64,000 nt of DNA from Kitasatospora purpeofusca (GCF_000718025.1 NZ_JODS01000003.1:372001-436000), one strand, 5' to 3'. Positions 42,220 through 50,195 are shown, numbered from the stretch's first letter. Notes: generated by a model from the sequence alone, not told the origin. Made by a program: numbers and translations.

Positions 42220-42256
42220 CCGGCCGGGTGCGGTGACGGTGTGGTGACCCGGCCGG
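42220..42256 (-). promoter_or_regulatory. Hairpin in the intergenic gap inside the cluster
   Basis: ccggccgggt (42220-42229) pairs perfectly with acccggccgg (42247-42256) around a 17-nt loop. It lies in the 155-bp gap before the LegB-like gene and could be an attenuator or RNA-processing site that sets relative expression of the two halves of the cluster. Confidence 0.4.
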
Positions 42257-42330
42257 AGGTGGTTCGGTCGGTGCTGGTTCCGTGGTGCGCTGTTCAGCTG
42301 TTCAGCGGTGCCGGTTCAGCGGGCGCCGCA

Positions 42331-43845
42331 TCAGCGGTGCTTGGTGGTGCGGCCGAGCACGGGCCCGGCGAGGGCGGTGAGGACGGCCGCTGCGGCCCCG
42401 CAGCCGATCAGCTGCAGGACGGTCGGGTCCGCACCGGTCAGCAGTCCGGCGCTTTCGGCGCCCGCGGCTGCCAGACAGATGAGGGCGGTGCTCCAGCTGA
42501 GCCCGAAGGCGTTCAGCAGCAGCGCCAGCCAGAGCGAGCCGCCCAGCAGCAGCAGCGCGCCGAGCTCCGGGACGCCCAGCGCCGGGGCGCCGGGCCAGAG
42601 CACGGTCGCGGCGGCGTCGAGGGCGGCCACGGTGGTGAGGTAGATGAAGAGGCAGCCGAGCAGCACACCGCCGGTGCGGCGGGCGAACTCGACCGGGGTG
42701 TGACTGGTGCGCAGCGCGGCCACGGCCATCGCCCGGTAGCGGAAGAGCAGCCACTCGGCGAGTCCGAGGCTCAGCGTCAGGGCGATCATGGCCGGCCCCG
42801 TCGGGCTGGTCGAGACGCCTTCGGCGCTGCCGGTGCGCACCGCCTGGTGCACGGTGACGCCGAGTCCGGCGATCAGGGTCAGGGTGCCGACGGCGAGGCC
42901 GAACAGCAGGTGCGGGACCTCCTTGGTCAGCGGCAGCCGCAGCGGGACCGGATCGGCCTCGCCGCGTCGGCAGCGCAGCAGCTCCCGGGTGGCGAGCCAG
43001 ACCGCGAGTCCGAGCGAGGCCAGCAGCACCGAGGTGCGGACGACCTGCGGCACGTCGACGGCGAGCACGACCCCCGCTCCGACGGCCGACGGTGCCAGCG
43101 CCACCAGCAGGAACTTCTCCCGCCCGAGCACCAGCAGCACGGTGGCCGCCGCGAGGTAGCCGGACTGCCCGGCGGCGAAGCACAGCGCGCCCAGCGGTCC
43201 GCCGACCACATAGCCGGCGACGGCCGCGGTCAGTGCGCCGAGCGGCGCTCCGATCGCCAGACAGCCCGCGGCCGACCGCCGCCGCCCCCGGCCCAGCCAG
43301 GCGTAGGAGCGGTGGGCCAGGGCCTGGTTCCAGGACCAGCTGACCAGGGTCGCGACGGACAGCGCGAGCATGCCCGAGGGCAGCCCGAAGCGCATCCGGT
43401 CGGCGGCGAAGAGGTTGGCGCCGAGCAGGTAGCCGAGACCGGGCAGGGCGAACACCAGGCCGCGCACGACGCACCGCCAGGGATCGGCCCGCCAGGGGTT
43501 GGCGAACTCGGCACTCGGTCCGGGGTAGCGGCGCTCGACCCGTTCGAACAGCTCCTCGGCGAGGGTGAAGGAATCGGGGCGGCCGTACAGCAGGGCCGCC
43601 TGCTCGTCGGAGAGGCCGTCGGACTCGAGGATGGCCGCGATCTCGTACGGGTGGACCGCGTCCGCGCAGATGTCGCGCAGCCGCTCGGCGAGCTCGTCCA
43701 GCGGGTCGGCGGAGAGATCGAGCTGCTCCGGCACCGGCGGGCGCTGGGGCGGCAGGGTCGGGCGGCGCCGCTTGAGCGGCAGCACCCGCAGCTGGACGGT
43801 CTCGTCGACCGCCTCGCCGGGAACCAGTCGCAGGGGCCCGCTCAT
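42331..43845 (-). CDS. Polytopic membrane protein of the exopolysaccharide cluster
   Basis: 504 residues I cannot assign to a family. The first 115 residues are soluble and acidic (DPLDELAERLRDICADAVHPYEIAAILESDGLSDEQAA); the rest forms about 12 membrane segments. The position directly after pelF is that of pelG, whose product is a Wzx-like flippase partnering PelF, and the number of segments fits a flippase or export protein. No PelG signature is clear to me, so the role is inferred from context only. The ATG at 43845 overlaps the stop of the 26-codon ORF (ATGA), with GAGGTGA in front. Confidence 0.8.
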   Translation of the reverse strand: MSGPLRLVPGEAVDETVQLRVLPLKRRRPTLPPQRPPVPEQLDLSADPLDELAERLRDICADAVHPYEIAAILESDGLSDEQAALLYGRPDSFTLAEELFERVERRYPGPSAEFANPWRADPWRCVVRGLVFALPGLGYLLGANLFAADRMRFGLPSGMLALSVATLVSWSWNQALAHRSYAWLGRGRRRSAAGCLAIGAPLGALTAAVAGYVVGGPLGALCFAAGQSGYLAAATVLLVLGREKFLLVALAPSAVGAGVVLAVDVPQVVRTSVLLASLGLAVWLATRELLRCRRGEADPVPLRLPLTKEVPHLLFGLAVGTLTLIAGLGVTVHQAVRTGSAEGVSTSPTGPAMIALTLSLGLAEWLLFRYRAMAVAALRTSHTPVEFARRTGGVLLGCLFIYLTTVAALDAAATVLWPGAPALGVPELGALLLLGGSLWLALLLNAFGLSWSTALICLAAAGAESAGLLTGADPTVLQLIGCGAAAAVLTALAGPVLGRTTKHR

Positions 43846-43922
43846 GCGGTCACCTCGCTGCGCTCGGCGGCCGCTTCGCGGTACACGCGCCGGTTCATGA
43901 TTCGCTCGGTGCCCTCGTTCAT
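43842..43922 (-). CDS. 26-codon ORF bridging pelF and the membrane-protein gene
   Basis: Starts ATGA on the pelF stop and ends ATGA on the next gene's start, so both junctions overlap by 4 nt. The product would be MNEGTERIMNRRV plus YREAAAERSEVTA. Its last residues repeat the PelF C-terminus (ERSEVTA), because a 24-bp sequence is duplicated. It probably arose by duplication of the pelF 3' end with its ribosome-binding site. It may exist only to carry ribosomes across the gap, not to make a working peptide. Confidence 0.5.
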   Translation of the reverse strand: MNEGTERIMNRRVYREAAAERSEVTA

Positions 43923-43942
43923 GCGGTCACCTCGCTGCGCTC
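43842..43942. repeat. 24-bp direct repeat at the pelF 3' end
   Basis: The 24 bp from 43842 to 43865 recur at 43919-43942, offset 77 bp. On the coding strand each copy holds the GAGGTGACC ribosome-binding region followed by ATGA. Confidence 0.9.
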
Positions 43943-45424
43943 CTGCTCGGCCGCCTGCTCCCAGTCCGGGTCCGGCGGTCCGTCGGTGACGGCGACCACG
44001 CCCTCGGGGAGCCAGCGGGCGGTGCCCAGCAGCTCGGTGTAGATGCCGCGGAAGCCGTCGATGTTCTGGCGGAGCGTGAACTGGTCGATCACCCGGAGCC
44101 GGGCCTGCTCGCCGAGCCGGGCCCGGCGCTCCGCGTCGCGCAGCAGCTCGATCGCGGCCGCGGCCATCGGCTCGGGCTCGCGCGGGGGGACGACCAGGCC
44201 GGTGTCGCCGACCGCCTCGCGCACACCGCCGACGTCGGTCGAGACGGTGGCGCGGCCGCAGGACATCGCTTCGATCAGGGTGAACGGGAAGCCCTCGCTG
44301 ATCGAGGAGAGCATCACCACGTTCCCGGCCGCGTACGCGTCGGTGATGTCCGCGACCCGGCCCTCGAAGACCACCGAGTCCCCGGTGCCGAGCTCGGCGG
44401 CCAGCGCCTCGCACTTCTCGCGGTAGGCCTCGCCGCCCTTGGGCGTGCCACCGAACAGCCGCAGCCGGGCGTCGGGTATCTCGCGCCGGACTATCGCGAA
44501 CGCGCGTATCAGCGTCTCGAGGTCCTTGATCGGGTCGACCCGGCCGGCCCAGCTGAGCGTCGGGGTCTCCGGCTCGGGCCCGGCGGGCGGGAAGGCCGCC
44601 GGGTCGACGCCGTTGTACACGGTGCGGATGTGCGTGGAGGGCGTGCCGCCGCGCTCCTCCCAGCGCCGGTTGTACCGGTTGCCGGGGGTGACCAGCGCGG
44701 CCCGTCGGTAGCTCTCCTCGGCGAGCATCCGGTAGAAGCCGAGCAGCAGGGCCTTGACCGGCCAGCGGTACGGGCCGGTGCGGTAGCCGAGGTAGCGCTC
44801 GCGCAGGTAGATGCCGTGCTCGGTCAGCAGAAACGGTACGCCGTACTGCTGGGAGGCGATCAGGCCCGGCAGGGTGGCGAGGCCGCCGCTGGCGGCGTGC
44901 GCCACGCCGTCGCGCGGCGGCTCGACCGAGAGCGGCCGCAGGGCGTGCTCCAGCAGGTCGGTGGCGTTCAGCGCGTCGTGCATGGTGGGCCGGGAGACCG
45001 CGGTGGTGAGGTACTCGCGGGTCCACACGTGCTGCAGGGTGCGCAGGGCGCGCTCGCTGCGCAGCGCCGGGCTGAGCAGCCCGCGCCGGGCGAGGTCGGC
45101 GAAGCCGTACAGCTCGGTGCCGAAGTGGGTGGTGTAGACCGGGTCCAGGATGGAGTGCAGAAAGCGCTCGTAGGCGTTCAGGAAGCGGCGCATCTCCTTG
45201 CCGCGCGGTGCCTTGCCCTCCGAGGCCGGGCCCCACAGCGGGGCCGTGGTGACCGACCGCACGTTGGCGGGCAGCTCCCAGGCCAGTGCCTCGTGTCCGG
45301 TACCGGTGACGGCGATGATGTCGAACTCGACGTCCGGCATGCCCTGTACGAGTTGGTCGCACCAGACACTCACACCGCCGTGCTGGTGCGGGTACGTCCC
45401 CTCGGTGAGCAGGGTGACGCGCAT
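43919..45424 (-). CDS. pelF: PelF-type GT4 glycosyltransferase (DUF3492)
   Basis: 501 residues. N-terminal DUF3492 (TEGTYPHQHGGVSVWCDQLV, LTEHGIYLRERYLGY, NRRWEERGG) is joined to a GT4 C-terminal domain (VYNGVDPAAF, LSWAGRVDPIKDLETLIRA, MLSSISEGFPFTLIEAMSCG, TDVGGVREAVGDTG). This domain pair is the hallmark of PelF, the cytoplasmic transferase that polymerises UDP-aminosugars in the Pel system. The ATG at 45424 has GGAGGGGGG about 10 nt upstream. It follows the deacetylase gene by 104 bp and overlaps the 26-codon ORF. Confidence in the family is high; donor sugar is inferred. Confidence 0.93.
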   Translation of the reverse strand: MRVTLLTEGTYPHQHGGVSVWCDQLVQGMPDVEFDIIAVTGTGHEALAWELPANVRSVTTAPLWGPASEGKAPRGKEMRRFLNAYERFLHSILDPVYTTHFGTELYGFADLARRGLLSPALRSERALRTLQHVWTREYLTTAVSRPTMHDALNATDLLEHALRPLSVEPPRDGVAHAASGGLATLPGLIASQQYGVPFLLTEHGIYLRERYLGYRTGPYRWPVKALLLGFYRMLAEESYRRAALVTPGNRYNRRWEERGGTPSTHIRTVYNGVDPAAFPPAGPEPETPTLSWAGRVDPIKDLETLIRAFAIVRREIPDARLRLFGGTPKGGEAYREKCEALAAELGTGDSVVFEGRVADITDAYAAGNVVMLSSISEGFPFTLIEAMSCGRATVSTDVGGVREAVGDTGLVVPPREPEPMAAAAIELLRDAERRARLGEQARLRVIDQFTLRQNIDGFRGIYTELLGTARWLPEGVVAVTDGPPDPDWEQAAEQERSEVTA

Positions 45425-45528
45425 TCCTGTCCCCCCTCCTGTTCTTGCCTCAAGCGCCCGGCCGCATCGGCCGGTGGGTGGTGCCGGTGGCGGGCCGGGG
45501 GAGCCGACCCGCCACCGGGTTCACCTGT

Positions 45529-47907
45529 CTAGCGGGTGCCGGACGTACCGGCGGTCTTCTTGACGGGTTCGGCCTTCCCCCCGGAGGCCTTGCCGTGCTG
45601 TGCGGTGTCGCCCTTGCCGGCGGCCTTCCCGGTGGTACCGGTCGCCTTACCAGCAGTGGTACCAGCAGCGACGTTCTTGCCCGCCACCGGGGCCCCGCTA
45701 CCGGGGACCAGGGTCGGCGCGTCGGTGCGGTCGGTGTCGCCCGGACCGGCCGGGACTGCGTCCGCGGTGCCCTGCGGGACGACCTTGGTGTCGGCCGGCG
45801 CCGGGGCCGCGACGGACTTGGCCGCGACCGACGGGCTGACGGCCGCCGGTGCGGCCGGCGCGGCCGGCAGCTGCAGCTGGACCGCGCTCTGCAGCTGGCC
45901 GGGCTTGACCCAGCCGGACAGCGAGCCCGCGTAGGCGGTGCCGAAGGCGGCGGTGCCGATGGCGAGCTGCTGGACCGTGCCGGTCGGCATGGTGGCCTGG
46001 ACCTGGACGCCGGACGGGGCGCTGACCCGGACCGCGTTGCCGATGCGGTAGCCGGTGACCTGGCCGTTGCTGACGGCGTTGCTCCAGGCCGCGCGGCGCT
46101 GGAACTCCAGACCGAGGTCCTTCTGCGCCAGGTTCACGACCGGGGTGTTGTCGGCGTGCAGCGAGCGGTAGGTCGAGAGGACCTTCTCCAGCACCGGGTA
46201 GACGATCCGGTCCTCGGACAGGTTCGACTGGTGGATGAAGTGCGGCCGCGGGTCGTTGTTCAGCACGTGGCCGAGGTCGATCCGGGCCTCCAGCGGCACG
46301 ATGTACGACTGGTAGCCGGTGTTGACGTCGAGCGGCGTCGGCAGGCAGGTGGAGTTGGCGTTGTTCTCGCAGACGCCGCTGCCACCGTTGGCCGCGCTGG
46401 TGTAGATCCAGTTGTACTCGTCGGTCTCCTCCTTCGCCGTGGCGGCGTTGTAGAAGACGTTCATCGGGTAGCGCGGGACGGTCAGCGCCGCGCCGACGGC
46501 CCGCTGGGCGGGCTCGCGGGAGGCGTCGCTGGCGGTCCACTTGACCCCGTTGGCGGCCAGCGACGGGGCCAGGTACGGGTTGTCGCTGGTCTCCTGCGGC
46601 GCGGTCAGCAGACCGGAGTGCTCACCGGTGACGAGCTCGCTCTTGTCCAGGGTCAGACCCCGGGCGGCCGCCCAGTCGAGGTTGTTCTTGATCTGGGAGG
46701 TGATGGTCGCCTGGTCGACCCAGACGGTGCTGCCCGAGGCGTTCTTGGTGCACTTCCACGGGACCACCGAGACGTCCTGGAGGCAGCCCAGGTACGGGTG
46801 GGTGTAGGTGTGGTTGACCCACCGGTAGCTGCTCTGGTCGGCGATCATCTGGTCGACCACCGGGTCGGCGGTCGTCTCGTGGTCGGCCTTCCAGTCCTCG
46901 CTGCCACCACCGTTGAACACCATGTCCATGGTGAAGTTGTGGTCCAGCTGCCACTGCTTGGCGAACTGCGCGTCGGCGACCGTCATCCGGATCGGGTTGG
47001 CCGTCTCCGGGGTGCCGGGCGGGCAGGTGACGTCACCGGGGGTGCACTTCAGCACGGTGTCCCAGCGGTCGTCGGCCAGGAAGACGTCGTCGACGTGGGC
47101 CGCGAAGTAGTTGCGGTCGTAGCCGAGGTGGACACCCTGGGTGATCCAGTCGACGATGCCGCGGGCCAGCAGCCGGTACTGCTGCTGGTACTGGTTGTAG
47201 ACGAAGGTGACGACCAGTTCCTTGCGGCCGTCGTGGGCGTACTCGCCGACCAGCGAGCCCTTGGCGGTGCTGCCGGGGATCGGCACCTCGACCAGCGGGG
47301 TGAAGCTGGAGCCGGCGGGCAGGTCGGTCCTCGGAGTGGAGAGGTAGCCGTAGCTCTCCGAGATGGCCGGGTCGTTGTCCTCGAAGGGTATGGTGCCCTT
47401 GAGGTACCCGAACGATCCGCCCAGGCCCGAGGCGGTGACCTGGCCCTGGAAGCCGTCCAGGGTGCCCATGTAGCCCGGGTTGACGGCCCAGTTCAGGCCG
47501 ACGTCGGGACGGGCGTAGGTGTAGGCGTCGACCTGACGGACACCGAACGCCGCCTCGTACGCGGCGATCGCGGCCATCTCGGCGGAGCCGGCCGTGAACG
47601 GGTTGTCGTTGGGCAGGACGATGCCCTGGTACTTGCCGCGCGGCTGGCCGTTCAGCGTGTCGCTGAGGAAGGCCGTGTCGATCACCGGGCGGGCGGCGTC
47701 GTTGAGGTCGACGAGCTTGTACGGGGTGCCCTGGCTCTTGAGCTCGGCCGCGATCGCGGCCGTGGCCGGACCGCCGTCGCTGATCACGAGCACGGTGAGG
47801 TCGATCCGGGGCGTAGTGGTGGCGGCGTGCGCGAGGGACGACTGCAGGCCACCGGCCAGCAGAACGGCTGCCGCGCAGGCGGCAACTCTTCGGGTCGCTC
47901 GACCCAT
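45529..47907 (-). CDS. Secreted Rossmann plus polysaccharide-deacetylase protein (PelA/Agd3-like)
   Basis: 792 residues. A Sec signal (1-28, cleaved near AHA|AT) leads to a Rossmann-like domain (IDLTVLVISDGGPATAAIAA, YQGIVLPNDNPF). A carbohydrate-esterase domain follows from about 260, with paired Asp273-Asp274 (AHVDDVFLADDRW) and His366-x3-His370 (NHTYTHPYLGC) as in CE4/CE18 metal sites. The tail (about 690-792) is a Lys/Ala/Thr/Gly linker without an anchor. In Pseudomonas PelA the hydrolase, Rossmann and deacetylase parts are one chain; here the hydrolase is the separate GH114 gene. The layout is closer to fungal Agd3. It should deacetylate the exported aminosugar polymer. GGGGAGG precedes the ATG; first gene of the cluster. 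Confidence 0.88.
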   Translation of the reverse strand: MGRATRRVAACAAAVLLAGGLQSSLAHAATTTPRIDLTVLVISDGGPATAAIAAELKSQGTPYKLVDLNDAARPVIDTAFLSDTLNGQPRGKYQGIVLPNDNPFTAGSAEMAAIAAYEAAFGVRQVDAYTYARPDVGLNWAVNPGYMGTLDGFQGQVTASGLGGSFGYLKGTIPFEDNDPAISESYGYLSTPRTDLPAGSSFTPLVEVPIPGSTAKGSLVGEYAHDGRKELVVTFVYNQYQQQYRLLARGIVDWITQGVHLGYDRNYFAAHVDDVFLADDRWDTVLKCTPGDVTCPPGTPETANPIRMTVADAQFAKQWQLDHNFTMDMVFNGGGSEDWKADHETTADPVVDQMIADQSSYRWVNHTYTHPYLGCLQDVSVVPWKCTKNASGSTVWVDQATITSQIKNNLDWAAARGLTLDKSELVTGEHSGLLTAPQETSDNPYLAPSLAANGVKWTASDASREPAQRAVGAALTVPRYPMNVFYNAATAKEETDEYNWIYTSAANGGSGVCENNANSTCLPTPLDVNTGYQSYIVPLEARIDLGHVLNNDPRPHFIHQSNLSEDRIVYPVLEKVLSTYRSLHADNTPVVNLAQKDLGLEFQRRAAWSNAVSNGQVTGYRIGNAVRVSAPSGVQVQATMPTGTVQQLAIGTAAFGTAYAGSLSGWVKPGQLQSAVQLQLPAAPAAPAAVSPSVAAKSVAAPAPADTKVVPQGTADAVPAGPGDTDRTDAPTLVPGSGAPVAGKNVAAGTTAGKATGTTGKAAGKGDTAQHGKASGGKAEPVKKTAGTSGTR

Positions 47908-47914
47908 GTTGTCT

Positions 47915-48038
47915 TTCCTCCCCTGGGCAGGGCGCTCCGCTGCTCGCGTTCACCTGCCCTGTAGCTGTTCGAGGGCAGCAGGCTGCCCGGCGCCCATCCT
48001 GGTGGAACTTGCGTTCCTGGCGGGACCGAATGGGCAGG
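47915..48038 (-). promoter_or_regulatory. Leader with mutually exclusive stems before the deacetylase gene
   Basis: On the minus strand, in order: CCTGCCC (48038-48032), GGGCAG (47988-47983), CTGCCCT (47978-47972), AGGGCAGG (47960-47953), CCCTGCCC (47932-47925), then the ribosome-binding site GGGGAGG (47924-47918). The second can pair with the third, the third with the fourth, or the fourth with the fifth; the last pairing ends next to the ribosome-binding site. This looks like an attenuator or riboswitch expression platform. I do not recognise a ligand-binding class. Confidence 0.5.
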
Positions 48039-48116
48039 AGTGCAGCGAATCTGTTACCAACGTTCATGGTCGGGCCATGAGGGCGCTGATTGTGGCCGAA
48101 ACCGTACCGGCTGCGC

Positions 48117-48138
48117 AAATAATCAATTAAAAATTAAA
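48117..48138. promoter_or_regulatory. AT-rich patch in the divergent region
   Basis: About 22 bp that are nearly all A/T (aaataatcaattaaaaatta), extreme for a genome near 72% GC. Possible promoter UP-element or site for a nucleoid protein such as Lsr2. Confidence 0.55.
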
Positions 48139-48319
48139 GCCTGGAACCGAGCGTTACCGCTGATCACCCATCGTGTGACCAGACGGATGAACCGGACCCT
48201 ACACTGGCCGCGTTGCCCGTGACACTCTCGCACATCCTGCCGTTTTGATGGGCAGGTTCATGCAATATCGCTCACGGTTGTGCCATGTCACCGTCCGAAT
48301 ATCCAATGGGGGGCGCAGC

Positions 48320-49246
48320 GTGACCGATCAGCCGACCGGAGCCGCCGATTTCCCGGCCGCCCGCAGCCTGGGTCTGTTCGGTGCGGTCAACGCCCGCGAC
48401 CTCGGCGGCTACCGCACGGCCGAGGGGCTGGTGCTCCGGGCCGGCGTCGCGCTGCGCAGCGACGGCCTCAACCGGCTCACCGACGAGGACCTCGGGCGGC
48501 TGGCCGGGCTGGGCCTGCGCCGGATCGTCGACCTGCGCAGTCGGGACGAGGTCCGCGAGGCCGGGGCGGACCGGACGGCCGACGGCATGACCCTGCATCA
48601 CCTGCCGGTGTTCGCGGTGGACTTCGACATTCACGCGACCCTGCGCTCGGCGCTGGCCGAGCGGGATCCGGCCGGACAGCGCGCCCTGCTCGGGGACGGC
48701 CGCGCCGGGGCGATGATGACCGGCCTCTACCGGTGGTTCGTCACCGATTCCATTGCCCGCGAACAATTCGCCCGGGTGCTGCGGCTCCTGGCCGAACCGG
48801 GTGCCTCGCCGCTGCTGTTCCACTGCTCGGCCGGAAAGGACCGGACGGGGTGGGCGGCGGCGGTACTGCTGACCGCTCTGGGGGTGGACCGGGAAACGGT
48901 GTTCACGGATTATCTGCTCACCAACGAGCGTTCCGCCGCCGTGGTCGGGGCCGTCCTGGAGAGCCTGCGGGTCCGCGGTCTGATGAGCGAGCCGGAGCTG
49001 CTGCTTCCGGTCCTCCGGGCCGAGCGGCACTACCTGGAGGCGGCCTTCGAGGAGGTCGCGGCCGGCTGGCCGGACTTCGACGCGTTCTGGGCGGACGGCC
49101 TCGGACTGGACGGGGGTGTGCTGGCCGGCCTGCGGGCCAATCTGCTGGAGTCCGGGGACCGGTCGGACCTCGCGGCCCCGGTGGGTGCGACGGCCCCGGG
49201 TGCGGCAGCGGAGCCGCCCCCGGGCGCCGGCTCGCCGGCGGCCTGA
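48320..49246 (+). CDS. Tyrosine-protein phosphatase (PtpB/LipA type)
   Basis: 308 residues. Signature P-loop FHCSAGKDRTGWAAA (Cys, Arg), with NARDLGGYRT near the start and RRIVDLRSRDEV before it, matching Y_phosphatase3/MptpB-like enzymes that act on phosphotyrosine, phosphoserine or phosphoinositides. The start is the GTG at 48320, 5 nt after GGGGGG. The tail after about 275 is Ala/Pro-rich. It is divergent from the exopolysaccharide cluster, and tyrosine phosphatases often control polysaccharide export, but a link here is inference. It is convergent with sigN. Confidence 0.9.
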   Translation: MTDQPTGAADFPAARSLGLFGAVNARDLGGYRTAEGLVLRAGVALRSDGLNRLTDEDLGRLAGLGLRRIVDLRSRDEVREAGADRTADGMTLHHLPVFAVDFDIHATLRSALAERDPAGQRALLGDGRAGAMMTGLYRWFVTDSIAREQFARVLRLLAEPGASPLLFHCSAGKDRTGWAAAVLLTALGVDRETVFTDYLLTNERSAAVVGAVLESLRVRGLMSEPELLLPVLRAERHYLEAAFEEVAAGWPDFDAFWADGLGLDGGVLAGLRANLLESGDRSDLAAPVGATAPGAAAEPPPGAGSPAA

Positions 49247-49268
49247 GCCGTCCGGCCCGCCGCCCGGC

Positions 49269-50195
49269 TCAGCCCTCGGTGGTCAGGCCCTCGCGCAGCT
49301 GGGTGAGGGTCTTGGTGAGCAGCCGGGAGACGTGCATCTGCGAGATGCCGATCTCCTCGCCGATCTGGGACTGCGTCAGATTGCCGAAGAAGCGCAGCAT
49401 GATGATCCGGCGCTCGCGCGGCGGCAGCTTGGCCAGCAGCGGCTTGAGCGACTCCCGGTACTCCACGCCCTCCAGCGCGAGGTCCTCGTAGCCGAGCCGG
49501 TCGGCCAGCGGGCCCTCGCCGTCCTCGTCGCTCGGGCTGGAGTCCAGCGAGCTCGCGGTGTAGGCGTTCCCGACCGCCAGGCCCTCCACCACGTCCTCCT
49601 CGCTGACGCCGAGGCAGGCGGCCAGCTCGGCGACGGTCGGGGAGCGGTCGAGCCGCTGGGCGAGCTCGTCGCCGGCCTTGGTGAGCGCCAGCCGCAGCTC
49701 CTGGAGCCGCCGGGGCACCCGCACCGACCAGCTGGTGTCGCGGAAGAAGCGCTTGATCTCGCCGACCACCGTCGGCATCGCGAAGGTCGGGAACTCGACC
49801 CCGCGCTCCGGGTCGAAGCGGTCGATCGCCTTGATCAGGCCGATCGTGCCGACCTGGACGATGTCCTCCATCGGCTCGTTGCGGCTGCGGAACCGCGCCG
49901 AGGCGTAGCGGACCAGCGGCAGGTTGAGCTCGATGAGGGTGTCACGGACGTAGGTGTGCTCGGTGCTGCCCGGTTCGAGGGCGCCCAGCCGCAGGAACAG
50001 CGAGCGGGAGAGCGTCCGGGTGTCGAGCCCGGATCCCGGCGCGGCCGCGGCTTCCGGCGCGGCTCCGGGGCCGGGCGCCGGCCCGGAGTCCGGCGCCGCC
50101 GCGGAGTCCGGTGCGGTCCCGGCCCGCTGGAGCGGGATCTGCGCGGCGGAGGCCGCTTCAGCGTGGATCTCCGCAGTGCCCAGCTCTCCGGACAT
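49269..50195 (-). CDS. sigN: SigB/F/G-family sigma factor, SigN-like
   Basis: 308 residues. An Ala/Pro/Gly head of about 65 precedes region 2 (RYASARFRSRNEPMEDIVQVGTIGLIKAID, then FPTFAMPTVVGEIKRFFRD), region 3 (VPRRLQELRLALTKAGDELA) and region 4 (LPPRERRIIMLRFFGNLTQSQIGEEIGISQMHVSRLL). It belongs to the stress/sporulation sigma group controlled by anti-sigma factors, but no anti-sigma gene is adjacent. The symbol rests on gene order next to sigF as I remember it from S. coelicolor. The ATG at 50195 has AGGGGG upstream. A 176-bp gap separates it from sigF. Confidence 0.85.
   Translation of the reverse strand: MSGELGTAEIHAEAASAAQIPLQRAGTAPDSAAAPDSGPAPGPGAAPEAAAAPGSGLDTRTLSRSLFLRLGALEPGSTEHTYVRDTLIELNLPLVRYASARFRSRNEPMEDIVQVGTIGLIKAIDRFDPERGVEFPTFAMPTVVGEIKRFFRDTSWSVRVPRRLQELRLALTKAGDELAQRLDRSPTVAELAACLGVSEEDVVEGLAVGNAYTASSLDSSPSDEDGEGPLADRLGYEDLALEGVEYRESLKPLLAKLPPRERRIIMLRFFGNLTQSQIGEEIGISQMHVSRLLTKTLTQLREGLTTEG

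Larger units (their letters stand above)
47908..48319. other. 412-bp divergent regulatory region of the exopolysaccharide cluster
   Basis: Lies between the first gene of the cluster (minus) and the tyrosine phosphatase gene (plus). It contains alternative stem sequences near 47915-48038, a perfect GGAAC-GCAA-GTTCC tetraloop hairpin (minus strand, 48004-48017), and an AT-rich patch at 48117-48138. TGGGCAGG occurs at 48031 and 48249. No gene is seen. Confidence 0.6.

Noticed and set aside
37506..47907. Secondary-metabolite (antibiotic) cluster
   Set aside because: No polyketide, peptide synthetase or tailoring enzymes; every recognised gene fits polysaccharide synthesis, export or modification.
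47915..48040. c-di-GMP (GEMM) riboswitch in the exopolysaccharide leader
   Set aside because: Tempting by function, but the conserved GEMM core and tetraloop-receptor sequences are not present; only the alternative stems can be supported.
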